From contig CAWBNC010000015.1 in NCBI GenBank assembly GCA_963789785.1, forward strand, positions 124,001-188,000: DNA of 64,000 nucleotides, in the 5' to 3' direction. Source of the stretch: JAEULH01 sp963789785. GTDB taxonomy: Bacteria; Pseudomonadota; Alphaproteobacteria; Rhodospirillales; Defluviicoccaceae. Shown one piece after another: positions 20,378 through 29,375 of the stretch. The notes below the pieces were generated by a model, which made no database searches, was not told where the DNA came from, and worked only from the letters and a program-made list of their open reading frames with translations. Made by a program: the position numbers and the translations under genes. Within the stretch, counting starts at the first letter, position 1. The number at the start of each line of letters is the position of its first letter.

Positions 20378-20871
20378 CGCGCGCCTTCCATCAGTCGCAG
20401 CGCCGTCTGCCGGTGATGGGCGTGACAGATTGCCACCGCCAGCGCGTCGGCCGCGTCCTCGCTTTGCAGCGCCGCGCCCGGCAGCAGGATCCCAACCATC
20501 ATCTTGACCTGATCCTTCGCGGCGTGGCCGCTGCCGACGACGGCTTTCTTGACCAGGTTCGGAAGATATTCGCTGACGGGCAGACCGGCCCGGGCGCTGA
20601 CCAGAAGGGCTGTGCCCCGGGCCTGACCCAGCCTCAAGGTCGAAACTGCGTTGCGGTTGACAAAGGTCTCTTCGATCGCGGCCTCGGCCACTCCAAAACG
20701 GGCGATGACCGCCTCGATGCCCTCTGCGAGCCGGACCAGCCGCATCGCCAGCGGCTCCCGCGGGCTGGTCCGCACAACCCCGTCGCCGACGTGGCGCAAT
20801 CGGCCGGCTTCGGCGTCGATGACGCCCCAGCCGGTGGCGCCGAGCCCTGGGTCGAGCCCAAGCAGCCGCAT
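20374..20871 (-). CDS. ruvC: crossover junction endodeoxyribonuclease RuvC
   Basis: Resolves Holliday junctions by symmetric nicking. RNase H-like fold with catalytic acids in LGLDPGLGATGWGV (first Asp), EETFVNRNA (Glu) and SEDAADALAVAICHAHH (Asp pair). 165 residues, the usual size. Heads the ruvC-ruvA-ruvB cluster, 61 bp after yebC. Confidence 0.96.
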   Translation of the reverse strand: MRLLGLDPGLGATGWGVIDAEAGRLRHVGDGVVRTSPREPLAMRLVRLAEGIEAVIARFGVAEAAIEETFVNRNAVSTLRLGQARGTALLVSARAGLPVSEYLPNLVKKAVVGSGHAAKDQVKMMVGILLPGAALQSEDAADALAVAICHAHHRQTALRLMEGAR

Positions 20872-20932
20872 CTAAAGCCACGCGCGCAACGTCGCGCCGA
20901 TTCGGATCAGGCGAAACGAACCACGAGCGCCG

Positions 20933-21676
20933 TCACGCACTCAGCCGCTCCATCACTTCGTCGGCGACGTCGAAATTGGAGGCAACCCGCTGCACGTCAT
21001 CATTGTCATCGAGAACATCGAGCAGTTTAAAAAGCGTAGCCGCCGTATCCTCATCGACCGCAACCGTCGCCAGCGGTTTCCAGTCGAGCCCCGCGGTGGT
21101 GGCCGGACCGAAACGGGCCTCAAGCGCGTCGCGGACCGCTGACAGGTCATCGGCGGCGCACATTATGTCGTGACCCTCGGCGCCCGAGGCGACATCGTCG
21201 GCCCCGGCGTCGAGCGCGGCTTCGAACATGGCCTCGGCCGAAGCCGTGCCGGCGTCATAACGCACGAGGCCGATCCGCCCGAACTGGAAGCTGACGGTCT
21301 CGCCAAAGGCGCCGCCGTGCTTGCCGAAGGCCGCTCTCAGCTCGCTCGCGGTGCGATTTCGGTTGTCGGTAAGGGCCTCGACGATCAGGGCGACGCCGCC
21401 TGGCCCATAGCCCTCGTAGCGGACTTCTTCGAAACTCTGGCCGCCGTCTTCGCCGGCTCCCCGCTTTATCGCGCGCTCCATCGTGTCTTTCGGCATGTTC
21501 GCCGCCTTGGCGGCGATGATCGCCGAGCGCAGGCGCGCGTTGAACTCCGGATCCGGCAGCCCGGCGCGGGCGGCGACGGTCAGCTCGCGGATCAGCTTGG
21601 TGAACGCCTTGGCCCGCTTCGCATCCTGCGCGCCCTTGCGATACATGATGTTCTTGAATTGCGAATGACCTGCCAT
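20933..21676 (-). CDS. yebC: YebC/PmpR family protein
   Basis: Conserved family that includes transcriptional regulators and, in recent work, proteins acting on ribosomes stalled at polyproline. The family start AGHSQFKNIMYRKGAQDAKR and the middle motif VRYEGYGPGGVALIVEALTDN are intact; 247 residues. It directly precedes ruvCAB, as in most proteobacteria. Confidence 0.95.
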   Translation of the reverse strand: MAGHSQFKNIMYRKGAQDAKRAKAFTKLIRELTVAARAGLPDPEFNARLRSAIIAAKAANMPKDTMERAIKRGAGEDGGQSFEEVRYEGYGPGGVALIVEALTDNRNRTASELRAAFGKHGGAFGETVSFQFGRIGLVRYDAGTASAEAMFEAALDAGADDVASGAEGHDIMCAADDLSAVRDALEARFGPATTAGLDWKPLATVAVDEDTAATLFKLLDVLDDNDDVQRVASNFDVADEVMERLSA

Positions 21677-21803
21677 GGCCTGCGGTGTGTCTCGCTCGCT
21701 TAAATAAGGTGGCTAGCATGCGATAAGTCTACCACATCTAGCCGGGATGAGGTATGGCCGAGAGATTGCGGAGAGATTAAAGTATCGTCAGGCGTCTTCC
21801 GGC

Positions 21804-22619
21804 TCAAGCCACCGGCCACTGCGCGACAAGGCTTCCGCCGACGCGCAGCGGGCCGGCGTGAACCGCCCGCCCCGTGGCATCGTCGGTCTCGACGTATATA
21901 CCGCACAGAGTCGCCGGTCCGGTGGCCGGCTCCAGCCGCCCTGCCGGCATCTTTGAGACGAAACGGCCGATCGCCGCTTCCTTCTGCATGCCGATGACGG
22001 AGTTGTAGTCGCCGCACATGCCGACGTCGGTGATGTAGGCGGTGCCGCCGGGAAGGATCCGCGCGTCGGCCGTGGGCACATGGCTGTGGGTGCCGACGAC
22101 CAGCGAAACACGGCCGTCAAGAACATGAGCCAGCGCCATCTTCTCGCTGGTCGCCTCGGCATGGATGTCGGCGATGATGCAGTCGACCGAAGTGCCAAGG
22201 CGCTGGTTCTGCAGCGCCCGCTCGGCCGCGGCGAACGGATCGTCGAGCGGATCCATGAACAGCCGGCCCATGACCTGAAGAACCATCAGCCGCAAAGCGT
22301 TGCCGTTGGCATAGATGTGCGCGCCGATACCGGGCGTTCCCTCGGGATAGTTCAAGGGCCGCAGCACGCGAGCCTCCCGGGCGATATACGGGATGATCTC
22401 GCGCTGATCCCAGACATGATTGCCGGTGGTGATCACATCGACGCCGGCGGAGAAGAATTCCGCACAGATATCGCCGGTGAGCCCGAAGCCGTGGGCCGCG
22501 TTCTCTGCGTTGACGACGACGAAATCCAGCTCCAGGCGCTGGCGCAGCTCCGGAACGAGCGCGGTGACGACCTTGCGCCCGGTCCTGCCGACGACATCGC
22601 CGCAGTAAAGAACCTTCAC
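21804..22619 (-). CDS. TIGR00282/YmdB family metallophosphoesterase
   Basis: Calcineurin-like phosphoesterase of the YmdB type, which in Bacillus hydrolyses 2',3'-cyclic nucleotides. Metal-binding motifs are GDVVGRTGRK, VNAENAAHGFGL, TTGNHVWDQREI, DIHAEATSEK and GTHSHVPTADARIL; all ligands are present. 271 residues, full length. The start is 10 bp downstream of the cyclo-ligase stop, so the two are probably co-transcribed. Physiological substrate here is not known. Confidence 0.92.
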   Translation of the reverse strand: MKVLYCGDVVGRTGRKVVTALVPELRQRLELDFVVVNAENAAHGFGLTGDICAEFFSAGVDVITTGNHVWDQREIIPYIAREARVLRPLNYPEGTPGIGAHIYANGNALRLMVLQVMGRLFMDPLDDPFAAAERALQNQRLGTSVDCIIADIHAEATSEKMALAHVLDGRVSLVVGTHSHVPTADARILPGGTAYITDVGMCGDYNSVIGMQKEAAIGRFVSKMPAGRLEPATGPATLCGIYVETDDATGRAVHAGPLRVGGSLVAQWPVA

Positions 22620-22629
22620 GTAAGGGCCC

Positions 22630-23226
22630 TCACGGCGCGGCTCTCGTGAGCGCCCGCTCGCTCAGGAGCCAGTCCAGAGGCTGGTCGAGCGGACCGTGCG
22701 GGACGGCGTCGAAACATTGCGCCGCATAGGCGATGCCGACGGCGGTCACCGGCTTCGTCCGGCGCAACGCAGCCAGGGTGCGGTCGTAGTAGCCGACCCC
22801 CTGCCCGAGCCGCCAACCGGCGGCATCGAAAGCGAGAAGCGGTATCAGAAGGAGGTCGGGCGTGACCTCCGGCGCCGTTACCGGCGGCTGGACGGTGTCA
22901 TGATCGCCCGGTTCGACCGGATCGAGCGGCGCCCAGCGGCGGAAGACCAGAGGCGCACCGCGATCCGCGACCACCGGCAGGGCGCAGTCAAAATCCCTCT
23001 CGTGCAGGCGCGCGAGCAGCGGACGGTCATCGATTTCCGTCCCGATCGGCCAGTAGCCGGCAACAACAGCCCCGGCGGCGAGGTCAAACGCAGCCAACCC
23101 GTCAAGGAAATGGCCGACGACGGCGGCGGCGGCGATCGGGCCCTCCTTCTGGTCGGCGACCAACCGCATCTTCCGCGCCCGCGTCCGCAGCGCACGCTTT
23201 TCCTCGTCGAGTTCGACCATTACCAT
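22630..23226 (-). CDS. 5-formyltetrahydrofolate cyclo-ligase
   Basis: Converts 5-formyl-THF to 5,10-methenyl-THF with ATP. The C-terminal signature LLIPLLAFDAAGWRLGQGVG followed by YYDRTL is complete, and VAGYWPIGTEIDDRPLL fits the N-terminal half. The frame is open to 23,304, but the family begins near MVMVELDEEKRALR, so I place the start at ATG 23226 (or 23220). The gene lies immediately downstream of the 6S RNA candidate and zapA, the widespread zapA-ssrS-cyclo-ligase arrangement. Confidence 0.9.
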   Translation of the reverse strand: MVMVELDEEKRALRTRARKMRLVADQKEGPIAAAAVVGHFLDGLAAFDLAAGAVVAGYWPIGTEIDDRPLLARLHERDFDCALPVVADRGAPLVFRRWAPLDPVEPGDHDTVQPPVTAPEVTPDLLLIPLLAFDAAGWRLGQGVGYYDRTLAALRRTKPVTAVGIAYAAQCFDAVPHGPLDQPLDWLLSERALTRAAP

Positions 23227-23269
23227 CTGTGTCCAGAGGCGCGGATAACGCACCGACATGCCGCGCCAG

Positions 23270-23430
23270 GGTTGGCGGAGCCGCGATGGCCGTCGGTCGT
23301 GCAATCCTCTCCGGCCTGCGTAAGCAGGTGGGCACCGTATCCCGAACCCGCGGGTCCGGAAGGCACAGCTCCCATTCGGATCACTGTTGGCCCGAGGGAT
23401 GTAGAGACCAAACGAACCCCGCAGCGCCCG
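23270..23430 (-). ncRNA. ssrS: 6S RNA (ssrS), candidate
   Basis: The roughly 200-bp gap between zapA and the cyclo-ligase has no open frame of its own and is the place where 6S RNA, the regulator that sequesters housekeeping RNA polymerase, sits in proteobacteria. The minus strand has CATCCCTCGGGCC and GGGAGCTGTGCCTTCCGG, then GATACGGTGCCCACCTGC TTAC GCAGGCCGG with a clear hairpin (CCTGC TTAC GCAGG), resembling alphaproteobacterial 6S RNAs. Exact ends are not determined. Confidence 0.62.
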
Positions 23431-23441
23431 CCGCTCACAAT

Positions 23442-23792
23442 CTAGGAGGACTTGAGGCGCTCGGCAATGTCCTCGATCCGTTTGGCGAGGCCGTTGAGCA
23501 TCTCCGTCAGGTCTTCCTCGGCCAGGCCGGCAGACAACGTGACCGGCGCGGGCGGCAGTTCCGCGCCGCCGATGAACAACTCCAGCTCGGTGCGGGCCTC
23601 GACCAGTTCGTCGGCAACGAGAAGGCCGGCCATCAGCAGCAGCCGGGACTCGCCGACCTGGCCGACGGTCTCCGCCAGCGCCGTCACCCGATCAGCGAGC
23701 ACCTTCGCAAGGTGGGCGACGTGCTCCTCCTGACCGTCGTCGCAGGATATGTCGTACGGCCGCTCATTGAGGAAAACGTGAACGACGCCCAC
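23442..23792 (-). CDS. zapA: cell division protein ZapA
   Basis: Small Z-ring-associated protein that bundles FtsZ. The N-terminal globular part (FLNERPYDISCDDGQEEHVA) and the long C-terminal coiled coil fit the family; 116 residues. It follows the DUF4164 gene by 4 bp and precedes the 6S RNA candidate. Confidence 0.9.
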   Translation of the reverse strand: MGVVHVFLNERPYDISCDDGQEEHVAHLAKVLADRVTALAETVGQVGESRLLLMAGLLVADELVEARTELELFIGGAELPPAPVTLSAGLAEEDLTEMLNGLAKRIEDIAERLKSS

Positions 23793-23796
23793 GACG

Positions 23797-23997
23797 TCAG
23801 CCGCCGAGCACGGTGCGCAACCGCGCGATGGCGCCGTCGAGACCCGCCGCGAGCTGCTCGTTGGTCCGGTTCAGCGCGATGTTATCGTTCCTGATCCGCT
23901 CGGCGCGGCGGCTGTGGAAGGCGCCGCGTTGGACGGAGACCGACTCGAGATCGGCGCAGGCCTCGGCCAGCCGCGCGATCGCCTTTTCCAACTCCAT
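23797..23997 (-). CDS. DUF4164-like small coiled-coil protein
   Basis: 66 residues, almost entirely a predicted coiled coil (MELEKAIARLAEACADLESV and onward). Small proteins of this kind commonly lie just before zapA in alphaproteobacteria. The open frame extends to 24,087, but ATG 23997 has GGGGAAGG directly upstream. Function unknown; location suggests a division-related role, which is inference. Confidence 0.75.
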   Translation of the reverse strand: MELEKAIARLAEACADLESVSVQRGAFHSRRAERIRNDNIALNRTNEQLAAGLDGAIARLRTVLGG

Positions 23998-24270
23998 CGC
24001 CTTCCCCCGCATAACGATACGCCGGCAGCCCCCGCACACCGCGAAGGCAGGATAGGCAGCCTCCGGCGGAGCCGTCAACCGCTGCAACAGGCGGAAAAAG
24101 CCGTTGACGACGTCTACCTTTCAGGGGATTGTGCCGGCCACATAAAAACGGTCCTAAAAAGACCTTGAAGAGTGCCCCGGGAGTATGTCGCTCCTCACTC
24201 GGCTGGCGGCGATTCACATCCAGTAAAAGCAGTCGTCCCAGACCATTACGGATTCCTAAGGAGGTTATGC

Positions 24271-25275
24271 ATGGCGGTTCGGGTTGGCATTAACGGCTTC
24301 GGCCGTATCGGGCGGCTCGTGATGCGGGCGGCAATGGAGGCGCATCGCAACGACGTCGAGTTCGTCGCGATCAACGACCTCGGCGCGGTGGACGTGAACG
24401 CTCACCTGCTGAAATATGACTCGGTGCACGGCACCTATCCGGGCGACGTCAAGTCCGATGCCGAAAGCATCACGGTCGACGGTCACAAAGTTAAGGTGAT
24501 GGCGCAGCGCGACCCGACGAAGTTGCCCTGGGGCGATCTCGGGGTCGACGTCGTCTTCGAGTGCACCGGTATCTTCAGCGACAAGGACAAGGCGAAGGTC
24601 CATCTCGATTGCGGTGCGCCGCGCGTGCTCGTCTCGGCGCCATCGAAAGGCGCCGACGCCACCGTCGTCTACGGCGTCAACACCGACGTCCTCAACCAGG
24701 ATCTCAAGGTCGTCTCCAACGCGTCGTGCACGACCAACTGCCTGGCGCCGCCGGTCTTCGTGCTCGACAAGCTGGTCGGGCTCGAAAGCGGCTACATGAC
24801 GACCATCCACTCCTACACGGGCGATCAACGGATCGTCGACACGCTGCACAAGGATCTGCGTCGCGCGCGCGCCGCGGCTTTGTCGATGATCCCGACCACC
24901 ACGGGCGCCGCGCGGGCCGTCGGTCTCGTCATGCCGCATCTGGCCGGCAAGCTCGACGGCTCGGCGATCCGTGTTCCGACGCCGAACGTCTCCGTGGTTG
25001 ACCTTGTTTTCATCGCCAAGAAATCGACCACGGTCGCCGAGGTCAACGACGCCATCCAGGAGGCCGCGAACGGCGACCTGAAGGGCATCATGGCCTGCAA
25101 CAAGGCGCCGCTGGTTTCGATCGACTTCAATCACGACAGTCACAGCTCGATCTTCGACGCCAGCCAGACCCAGGTCGTCGACGGCAAGCTCGTGCGCATT
25201 CTCGCCTGGTACGACAACGAATGGGGCTTCTCCAATCGGATGTCGGACACGGCGAACGCCTGGGTCGCCGCTTAG
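24271..25275 (+). CDS. gap: glyceraldehyde-3-phosphate dehydrogenase, type I
   Basis: Glycolytic enzyme oxidising G3P to 1,3-bisphosphoglycerate. The NAD-binding GINGFGRIGRLVMRA, the catalytic SNASCTTNCLAP (Cys near residue 150) and the C-terminal WYDNEWGFSNRM are intact; 334 residues. ATG 24271 has AAGGAGG upstream, a strong ribosome binding site. The frame is open upstream to 24,172, but without homology. It heads a plus-strand group with the aldolase gene, though pgk is absent. Confidence 0.97.
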   Translation: MAVRVGINGFGRIGRLVMRAAMEAHRNDVEFVAINDLGAVDVNAHLLKYDSVHGTYPGDVKSDAESITVDGHKVKVMAQRDPTKLPWGDLGVDVVFECTGIFSDKDKAKVHLDCGAPRVLVSAPSKGADATVVYGVNTDVLNQDLKVVSNASCTTNCLAPPVFVLDKLVGLESGYMTTIHSYTGDQRIVDTLHKDLRRARAAALSMIPTTTGAARAVGLVMPHLAGKLDGSAIRVPTPNVSVVDLVFIAKKSTTVAEVNDAIQEAANGDLKGIMACNKAPLVSIDFNHDSHSSIFDASQTQVVDGKLVRILAWYDNEWGFSNRMSDTANAWVAA

Positions 25276-25312
25276 GCCACTCGCGCTCGACGGAAGGTGG
25301 AGGCGGAGCCGG

Positions 25313-25810
25313 ATGGCTCCGCCTCCGTCATGCCGATCCTCGTCATTTCCGCTCCGGCTACATCCGGAGGTCGGTACGGTCGCGGCTGTGTTGATTTACA
25401 ACCTTGCCGATGCCGAAGCCACGCTCGCCGCCGCTACGTCGCTTGCCGTTCCGGTCACCCTGTGGATCCGCGAGGACATCGCCGCCGGCTACGGCGCGAC
25501 CGTGATCGGCAGGATCTTCGCCCTCGCCCGCGCGGCTCATCCCGAAGCAGACGTTCGCGTTGCCGTCGATTGCGGCGACGCCGCCGGTCTTGCCCTGGCC
25601 CTGCTGCGCCGGGGCGTCGACCGGGTCTGTCTGATCGGCTGCGAAGAGATGCTGGTGCGCGTCGCCGCCATCGCCGCCGATTATGGCGCCGCGCTGGCCC
25701 CGCTTCCGCCCGACGCCCTCGACCTGCTTGCTGTCGACGAGCCGAAAAAGACGTGCGCACTATGGCTCGCCCGCTTCCAAAGCGGTAGCCTGAGGCCACA
25801 TGTGAAATAG
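25313..25810 (+). CDS. hypothetical protein between gap and the aldolase gene
   Basis: Up to 165 residues, no recognised family. From about residue 22 the sequence is an alternating hydrophobic/charged pattern (AAVLIYNLADAEATLAAATS, RVAVDCGDAAGLALALLRRG) that suggests an alpha/beta fold and genuine coding. The first 20 residues look non-coding, so translation may begin internally, for example at GTG 25388. The location inside a glycolytic cluster hints at a metabolic role but proves nothing. Confidence 0.55.
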   Translation: MAPPPSCRSSSFPLRLHPEVGTVAAVLIYNLADAEATLAAATSLAVPVTLWIREDIAAGYGATVIGRIFALARAAHPEADVRVAVDCGDAAGLALALLRRGVDRVCLIGCEEMLVRVAAIAADYGAALAPLPPDALDLLAVDEPKKTCALWLARFQSGSLRPHVK

Positions 25811-25868
25811 CGGTGCTTTTGTCTACTGCAACTCGTCATGGCATTCACGTACCTGGGGAGACGATGAC

Positions 25869-26829
25869 ATGAAGGTTACACCCCGAGTAAAGAAGATCCT
25901 GTCTAACTACGAGACGGATACGCCGGGCACCAAGGCAAACCTCGCGCGCATGCTCTGCACCGGTCGTCTCGGCGGCACCGGCAAGATGGTCATCCTTCCG
26001 GTCGATCAGGGATTCGAGCATGGTCCGCTGCGCAGCTTCGGGCCGAACCCGCCGGCCTACGATCCCGCCTACCACATCCAACTCGCGATCGACGCCGGCC
26101 TGAACGCCTACGCCACGCCGCTCGGCATGGTCGAAGCGGTGGCCGACGCTTACGCCGGCCAGATTCCGCTGATCCTCAAGGTCAACAGCTCGAACACGCT
26201 CTACCGCAGTAAGGAGGCGCCGACCCAGGCGATCACCGCCAGCGTCGACGACGCCATTCGCCTCGGCTGTTCGGCCATCGGCTTTACGATCTATCCGGGA
26301 TCCGACGAGTCTTTCCACATGATGGAGGACATTCGCGAAATGTCGGCTGAGGCCAAGGCCAAGGGCCTCGCTGTCGTCATCTGGTCCTACCCGCGCGGCG
26401 GGACGCTGTCGAAGGACGGCGAGCTTGCGATCGACATCTGCGCCTACGCCGCGCACATGGCGGCGTTGCTCGGCGCCCACGTCATTAAGGTCAAGCTCCC
26501 GACCGAGTTCATCGAACAACCGGAAGCGAAAAAGATCTACGCCTCGGAGAAGGTCGATATCTCGACCCAGGCGGCGCGGGTCCGCCACGTCATGCAGGCG
26601 GCATTCGCCAGCCGGCGCATCGTCGTGTTCTCCGGCGGGGCGAAGAAGGGGGCCGATGCGGTGTATCAGGACGCGCGCGATATCCGCGACGGCGGCGGCT
26701 TCGGCCAGATCATCGGCCGCAACACCTTCCAGCGCCCCCGCGAGGAGGCGCTCGATATGCTCGGGCGCATCATCAACATCTTCCTCGGCAAAGAAGAAGT
26801 CGGCCGGGACCGCCAAGGCAGCGGAGTGA
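25869..26829 (+). CDS. class I fructose-bisphosphate aldolase (frameshift near the end)
   Basis: DhnA/FbaB-type Schiff-base aldolase cleaving fructose-1,6-bisphosphate. MVILPVDQGFEHGP, LILKVNSSNTLY, GFTIYPGSDES and the late IVVFSGGAKKG are family features; the Lys in HVIKVKLPTE is a likely Schiff-base candidate. The frame runs on without a stop into thiE. The +1 frame instead gives KKKSAGTAKAAE and a TGA at 26,827-26,829, overlapping the thiE GTG, the arrangement I consider native. A base is therefore probably wrong near 26,788. Confidence 0.88.
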
Positions 26830-27472
26830 GCGCGGCCGATCCATCCTGTCAACTCTACCTTGTGACGCCGCCGCGCATTGACGCGGCGGCGTTCACGTCC
26901 TGCCTTGCCGAAGCGCTGGACGCTGGCCCGGTCGCCGCGGTGCAGTTACGGCTCAAGGACGTCGATGACGACACCGTTCGCGCCGCCTGCGAACGTCTCC
27001 GTGCCGTTGCCCAGGCGCGCGACGTCGCGTTTATCCTTAACGATCGGCCCGATCTCGCCGCCTCGCTCGGGTGCGACGGGGTGCACGTCGGTCAGGACGA
27101 CGCCGACTACCGCAGCGCCCGGGCCGCGGTCGGCGGCGATGCGATCGTCGGCGTGACCTGCCACGACTCGCGGCATCTGGCGATGGAGGCCGCCGAGGCC
27201 GGCGCCGACTACGTCGCCTTCGGCGCGTTCCATCCGACGACAACGAAGGAGCCGAAGCATCACGCGAGCATGGATCTGCTGTCGTGGTGGAGCGCGGTGA
27301 TGACGGTGCCGTGCGTTGCGATCGGCGGCATCACCGTCGAAAACGCGTCGCCGCTGGTCGCGGCCGGCGCCGACTTCCTCGCCGTCTGCGGCGGCGTCTG
27401 GGCCCATCCAGACGGTCCGGCCGCGGCGGTCCGCGCCTTCACCCGCCTTCTCGAAGCGGGTCGCGCGGATGA
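26826..27472 (+). CDS. thiE: thiamine-phosphate synthase-like protein (3' end unclear)
   Basis: TIM-barrel enzyme joining HMP diphosphate and the thiazole phosphate. Visible are VQLRLKDVDDD, the NDRPDLAASLGCDGVHVGQD motif, FGAFHPTTTK and AIGGITVENASPLVAAGADF. The start is GTG 26826, overlapping the aldolase stop as GTGA. Homology ends near 27,455, yet the frame stays open to 27,956 through efp, so its stop has been lost, probably to a base error. The TGA at 27,470-27,472 in the next frame is one plausible native end. It is not adjacent to thiD. Confidence 0.8.
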
Positions 27473-27621
27473 TCTCCGCCGGGCGCGCTCGGCCGCAAGC
27501 CGGCTGAGTTTGCATCGCCGGCGCCGCGCCCTGTCTGCGCCCGACCGGCGTTGCGAGCCTCCGGCGGACCTGCTAGCTTCGCCGGCCAGCGCGGGTATGA
27601 TCCCATCACATTCGGAACGTC

Positions 27622-28192
27622 ATGAAAATCAGCGGCAATGCCATCCGCCCGGGGATGGTGATCGAGCACCAGGGGCGGCTGTGGCGGGCGGTCAAGATCC
27701 AGCACACGCAGCCCGGCAAGGGCGGCGCCTACCTGCAGGTCGAACTGCGCGGTCTGCGCGACGGGACGAAGCTGAACGAGCGCTTTCGTTCGGCCGAAAC
27801 CGTGGAACGCGCCCGCCTCGACCAGCGTCCCTTCCAGTATCTGTTCTCCGAAGGCTCGACCTACACTTTCATGGATACCGAAACCTTCGAGCAGATCACG
27901 CTGTCGGCGGAGGACATCGGCGAGGACCGCGTCGGCTTTCCTCCAGGAGAACATGAACGTCGTCATCGAGCTGCACGAAGACCAGCCGATCGGTGTCGCT
28001 TTCCCGGACTCGGTCGTGCTCGAAGTCGTCGAGGCCGACGCCGTGGTGAGGGGACAGACGGCCGCCTCCTCCTACAAGCCCGCCCTGCTCGAAAACGGAA
28101 TGCGGGTCATGGTTCCGCCGCATATCGAAATCGGCACCCGGATCGTCGTCAATACCAGCGACGGCTCCTACGTCGAGCGGGCGAAAGACTAG
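27622..28192 (+). CDS. efp: translation elongation factor P (one frameshift)
   Basis: Relieves ribosome stalling at polyproline stretches. Domain I contains VKIQHTQPGKGGAYLQVEL, with Lys in the PGKGGA loop as the usual modification site. Domains II-III follow in another frame (MNVVIELHEDQPIGVAFPDS to YVERAKD). The shift is near 27,935: removing one G restores VAFLQENMNVVIEL. Essentially full length (about 190 residues). An imperfect consensus is the simplest reading. Confidence 0.92.
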
Positions 28193-28238
28193 ATCAACCT
28201 GCTTTCGGATGGTATCGTCCGAAAGCAGAAAGTTGATC
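28192..28238. repeat. two-part perfect inverted repeat after efp
   Basis: GATCAAC CTGCTTTCGGA (loop TGGTATCG) TCCGAAAGCAG AAA GTTGATC. An 11-bp and a 7-bp stem pair perfectly, separated by a 3-base bulge on one side. It begins at the efp stop codon. No U-run follows on either strand, so it is either a U-less terminator or a palindromic intergenic element. Confidence 0.75.
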
Positions 28239-28253
28239 GATTACAAGAGCATC

Positions 28254-28318
28254 GAGCATCTCATCTGCGCCCATCCGGGCGCAGGATGCTCTAGGGCATC
28301 GGCATCCTGCGCCCCTAG
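28254..28318. repeat. overlapping inverted repeats, REP-like
   Basis: CTGCGCCC ATCC GGGCGCAG forms an 8-bp hairpin flanked by GAGCATC and GATGCTC. The 13-mer GGGCGCAGGATGC (28,277-28,289) also has an exact inverted copy GCATCCTGCGCCC (28,302-28,314), so two structures are mutually exclusive. The rest of 28,193-28,417 holds no gene that I can support. Confidence 0.7.
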
Positions 28319-28417
28319 CGGGCGGAGACCGGGCGCTCCACCTCGTCTCAACCGATCATTGTTCTGTCGCGGGATGCGTCCGCGCGACGGCAGCGTGGTC
28401 CAGCCTCGAGTGGTTCG

Positions 28418-29293
28418 ATGGTTCATCGTTCGCCGCTCCTGAACGTCATGACAGCGGCCGCACACAAGGCAGCGCGCGGACTCGTGCGCGATCTGGGCGA
28501 GCTTGAACACCTGCAGGTCTCGAAGAAGGGCCCGGCCGACTACGTCAGCAAGGCGGATCGCCGCGCCGAGGGCATCCTTCGCGCCGAACTGAGGAAGGCT
28601 CGACCGGGCTACGGGATGCTGATGGAGGAGTCCGGCGCCACCGCCGGCAGCGACATCTCCAATCGCTGGATCGTCGATCCCCTCGACGGGACCACCAACT
28701 TTCTGCACGGCATCCCGCACTTCGCCATCTCGATCGCGCTGGAGCGCGACGGCGATCCCTTCGCCGGCGTCATCTACTCGCCGGTACACGACGAGATGTA
28801 CGTTGCGGAGAAGGGCGCCGGCGCCTACCTGAACGGCCGCAGGCTGCGGGTTTCGGCGCGAAAGTCGGTCGAAGAGGCGCTGTTTGCAACTGGGATCCCG
28901 TTCTGCGGCCTGCCCGACCACGACCTGTTCCTGCGCCAGTTGAAGGGCGTCATGACGGTCAGCGCCGGCGTCCGGCGGTTCGGTTCGGCGGCGCTCGATC
29001 TCGCCTTTGTCGCCGCCGGTCGCTATGACGGCTACTGGGAAAACGGGCTGAACCCGTGGGACGTGGCGGCGGGCATCGTTCTGGTCAGGGAAGCGGGCGG
29101 CTTCGTGAGCGATCTCACCGGCGGCCGGCGGATGCTCTCGGGCGGCGGGATCCTCGCCGCCAACAGCGCGCTCCATCCTCAATTGCAACGGCTGATCAGC
29201 GACGTCGGGAGACGCCGACGACGGAAAGCCTGCCCCTTCCTGACGCGAAAAGCTCACCTCGCTTCGCGACGACAACCAAGACGCGTGCCATAG
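28418..29293 (+). CDS. suhB: inositol monophosphatase family protein
   Basis: Mg-dependent sugar phosphatase of the IMPase/SuhB family. Metal site 1 is MEESGA and IVDPLDGTTNFLHGIPHFAIS; the second site is WENGLNPWDVAAGIVLVREAGG; all acidic ligands are present. The start MVHRSPLLNVM resembles other family members. The last 40 residues are Arg-rich and less typical, so the true end could be earlier if a base is wrong. Acts in the cytoplasm; could be SuhB or another sugar phosphatase. Confidence 0.92.
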   Translation: MVHRSPLLNVMTAAAHKAARGLVRDLGELEHLQVSKKGPADYVSKADRRAEGILRAELRKARPGYGMLMEESGATAGSDISNRWIVDPLDGTTNFLHGIPHFAISIALERDGDPFAGVIYSPVHDEMYVAEKGAGAYLNGRRLRVSARKSVEEALFATGIPFCGLPDHDLFLRQLKGVMTVSAGVRRFGSAALDLAFVAAGRYDGYWENGLNPWDVAAGIVLVREAGGFVSDLTGGRRMLSGGGILAANSALHPQLQRLISDVGRRRRRKACPFLTRKAHLASRRQPRRVP

Positions 29294-29375
29294 GCATAAG
29301 CGCGCAACATGGTTGTTCTGTTAACTTCTCTCCGCTACCATAAGTCCGCATCTTTTGGAAAGGTACGGGCCGGCT

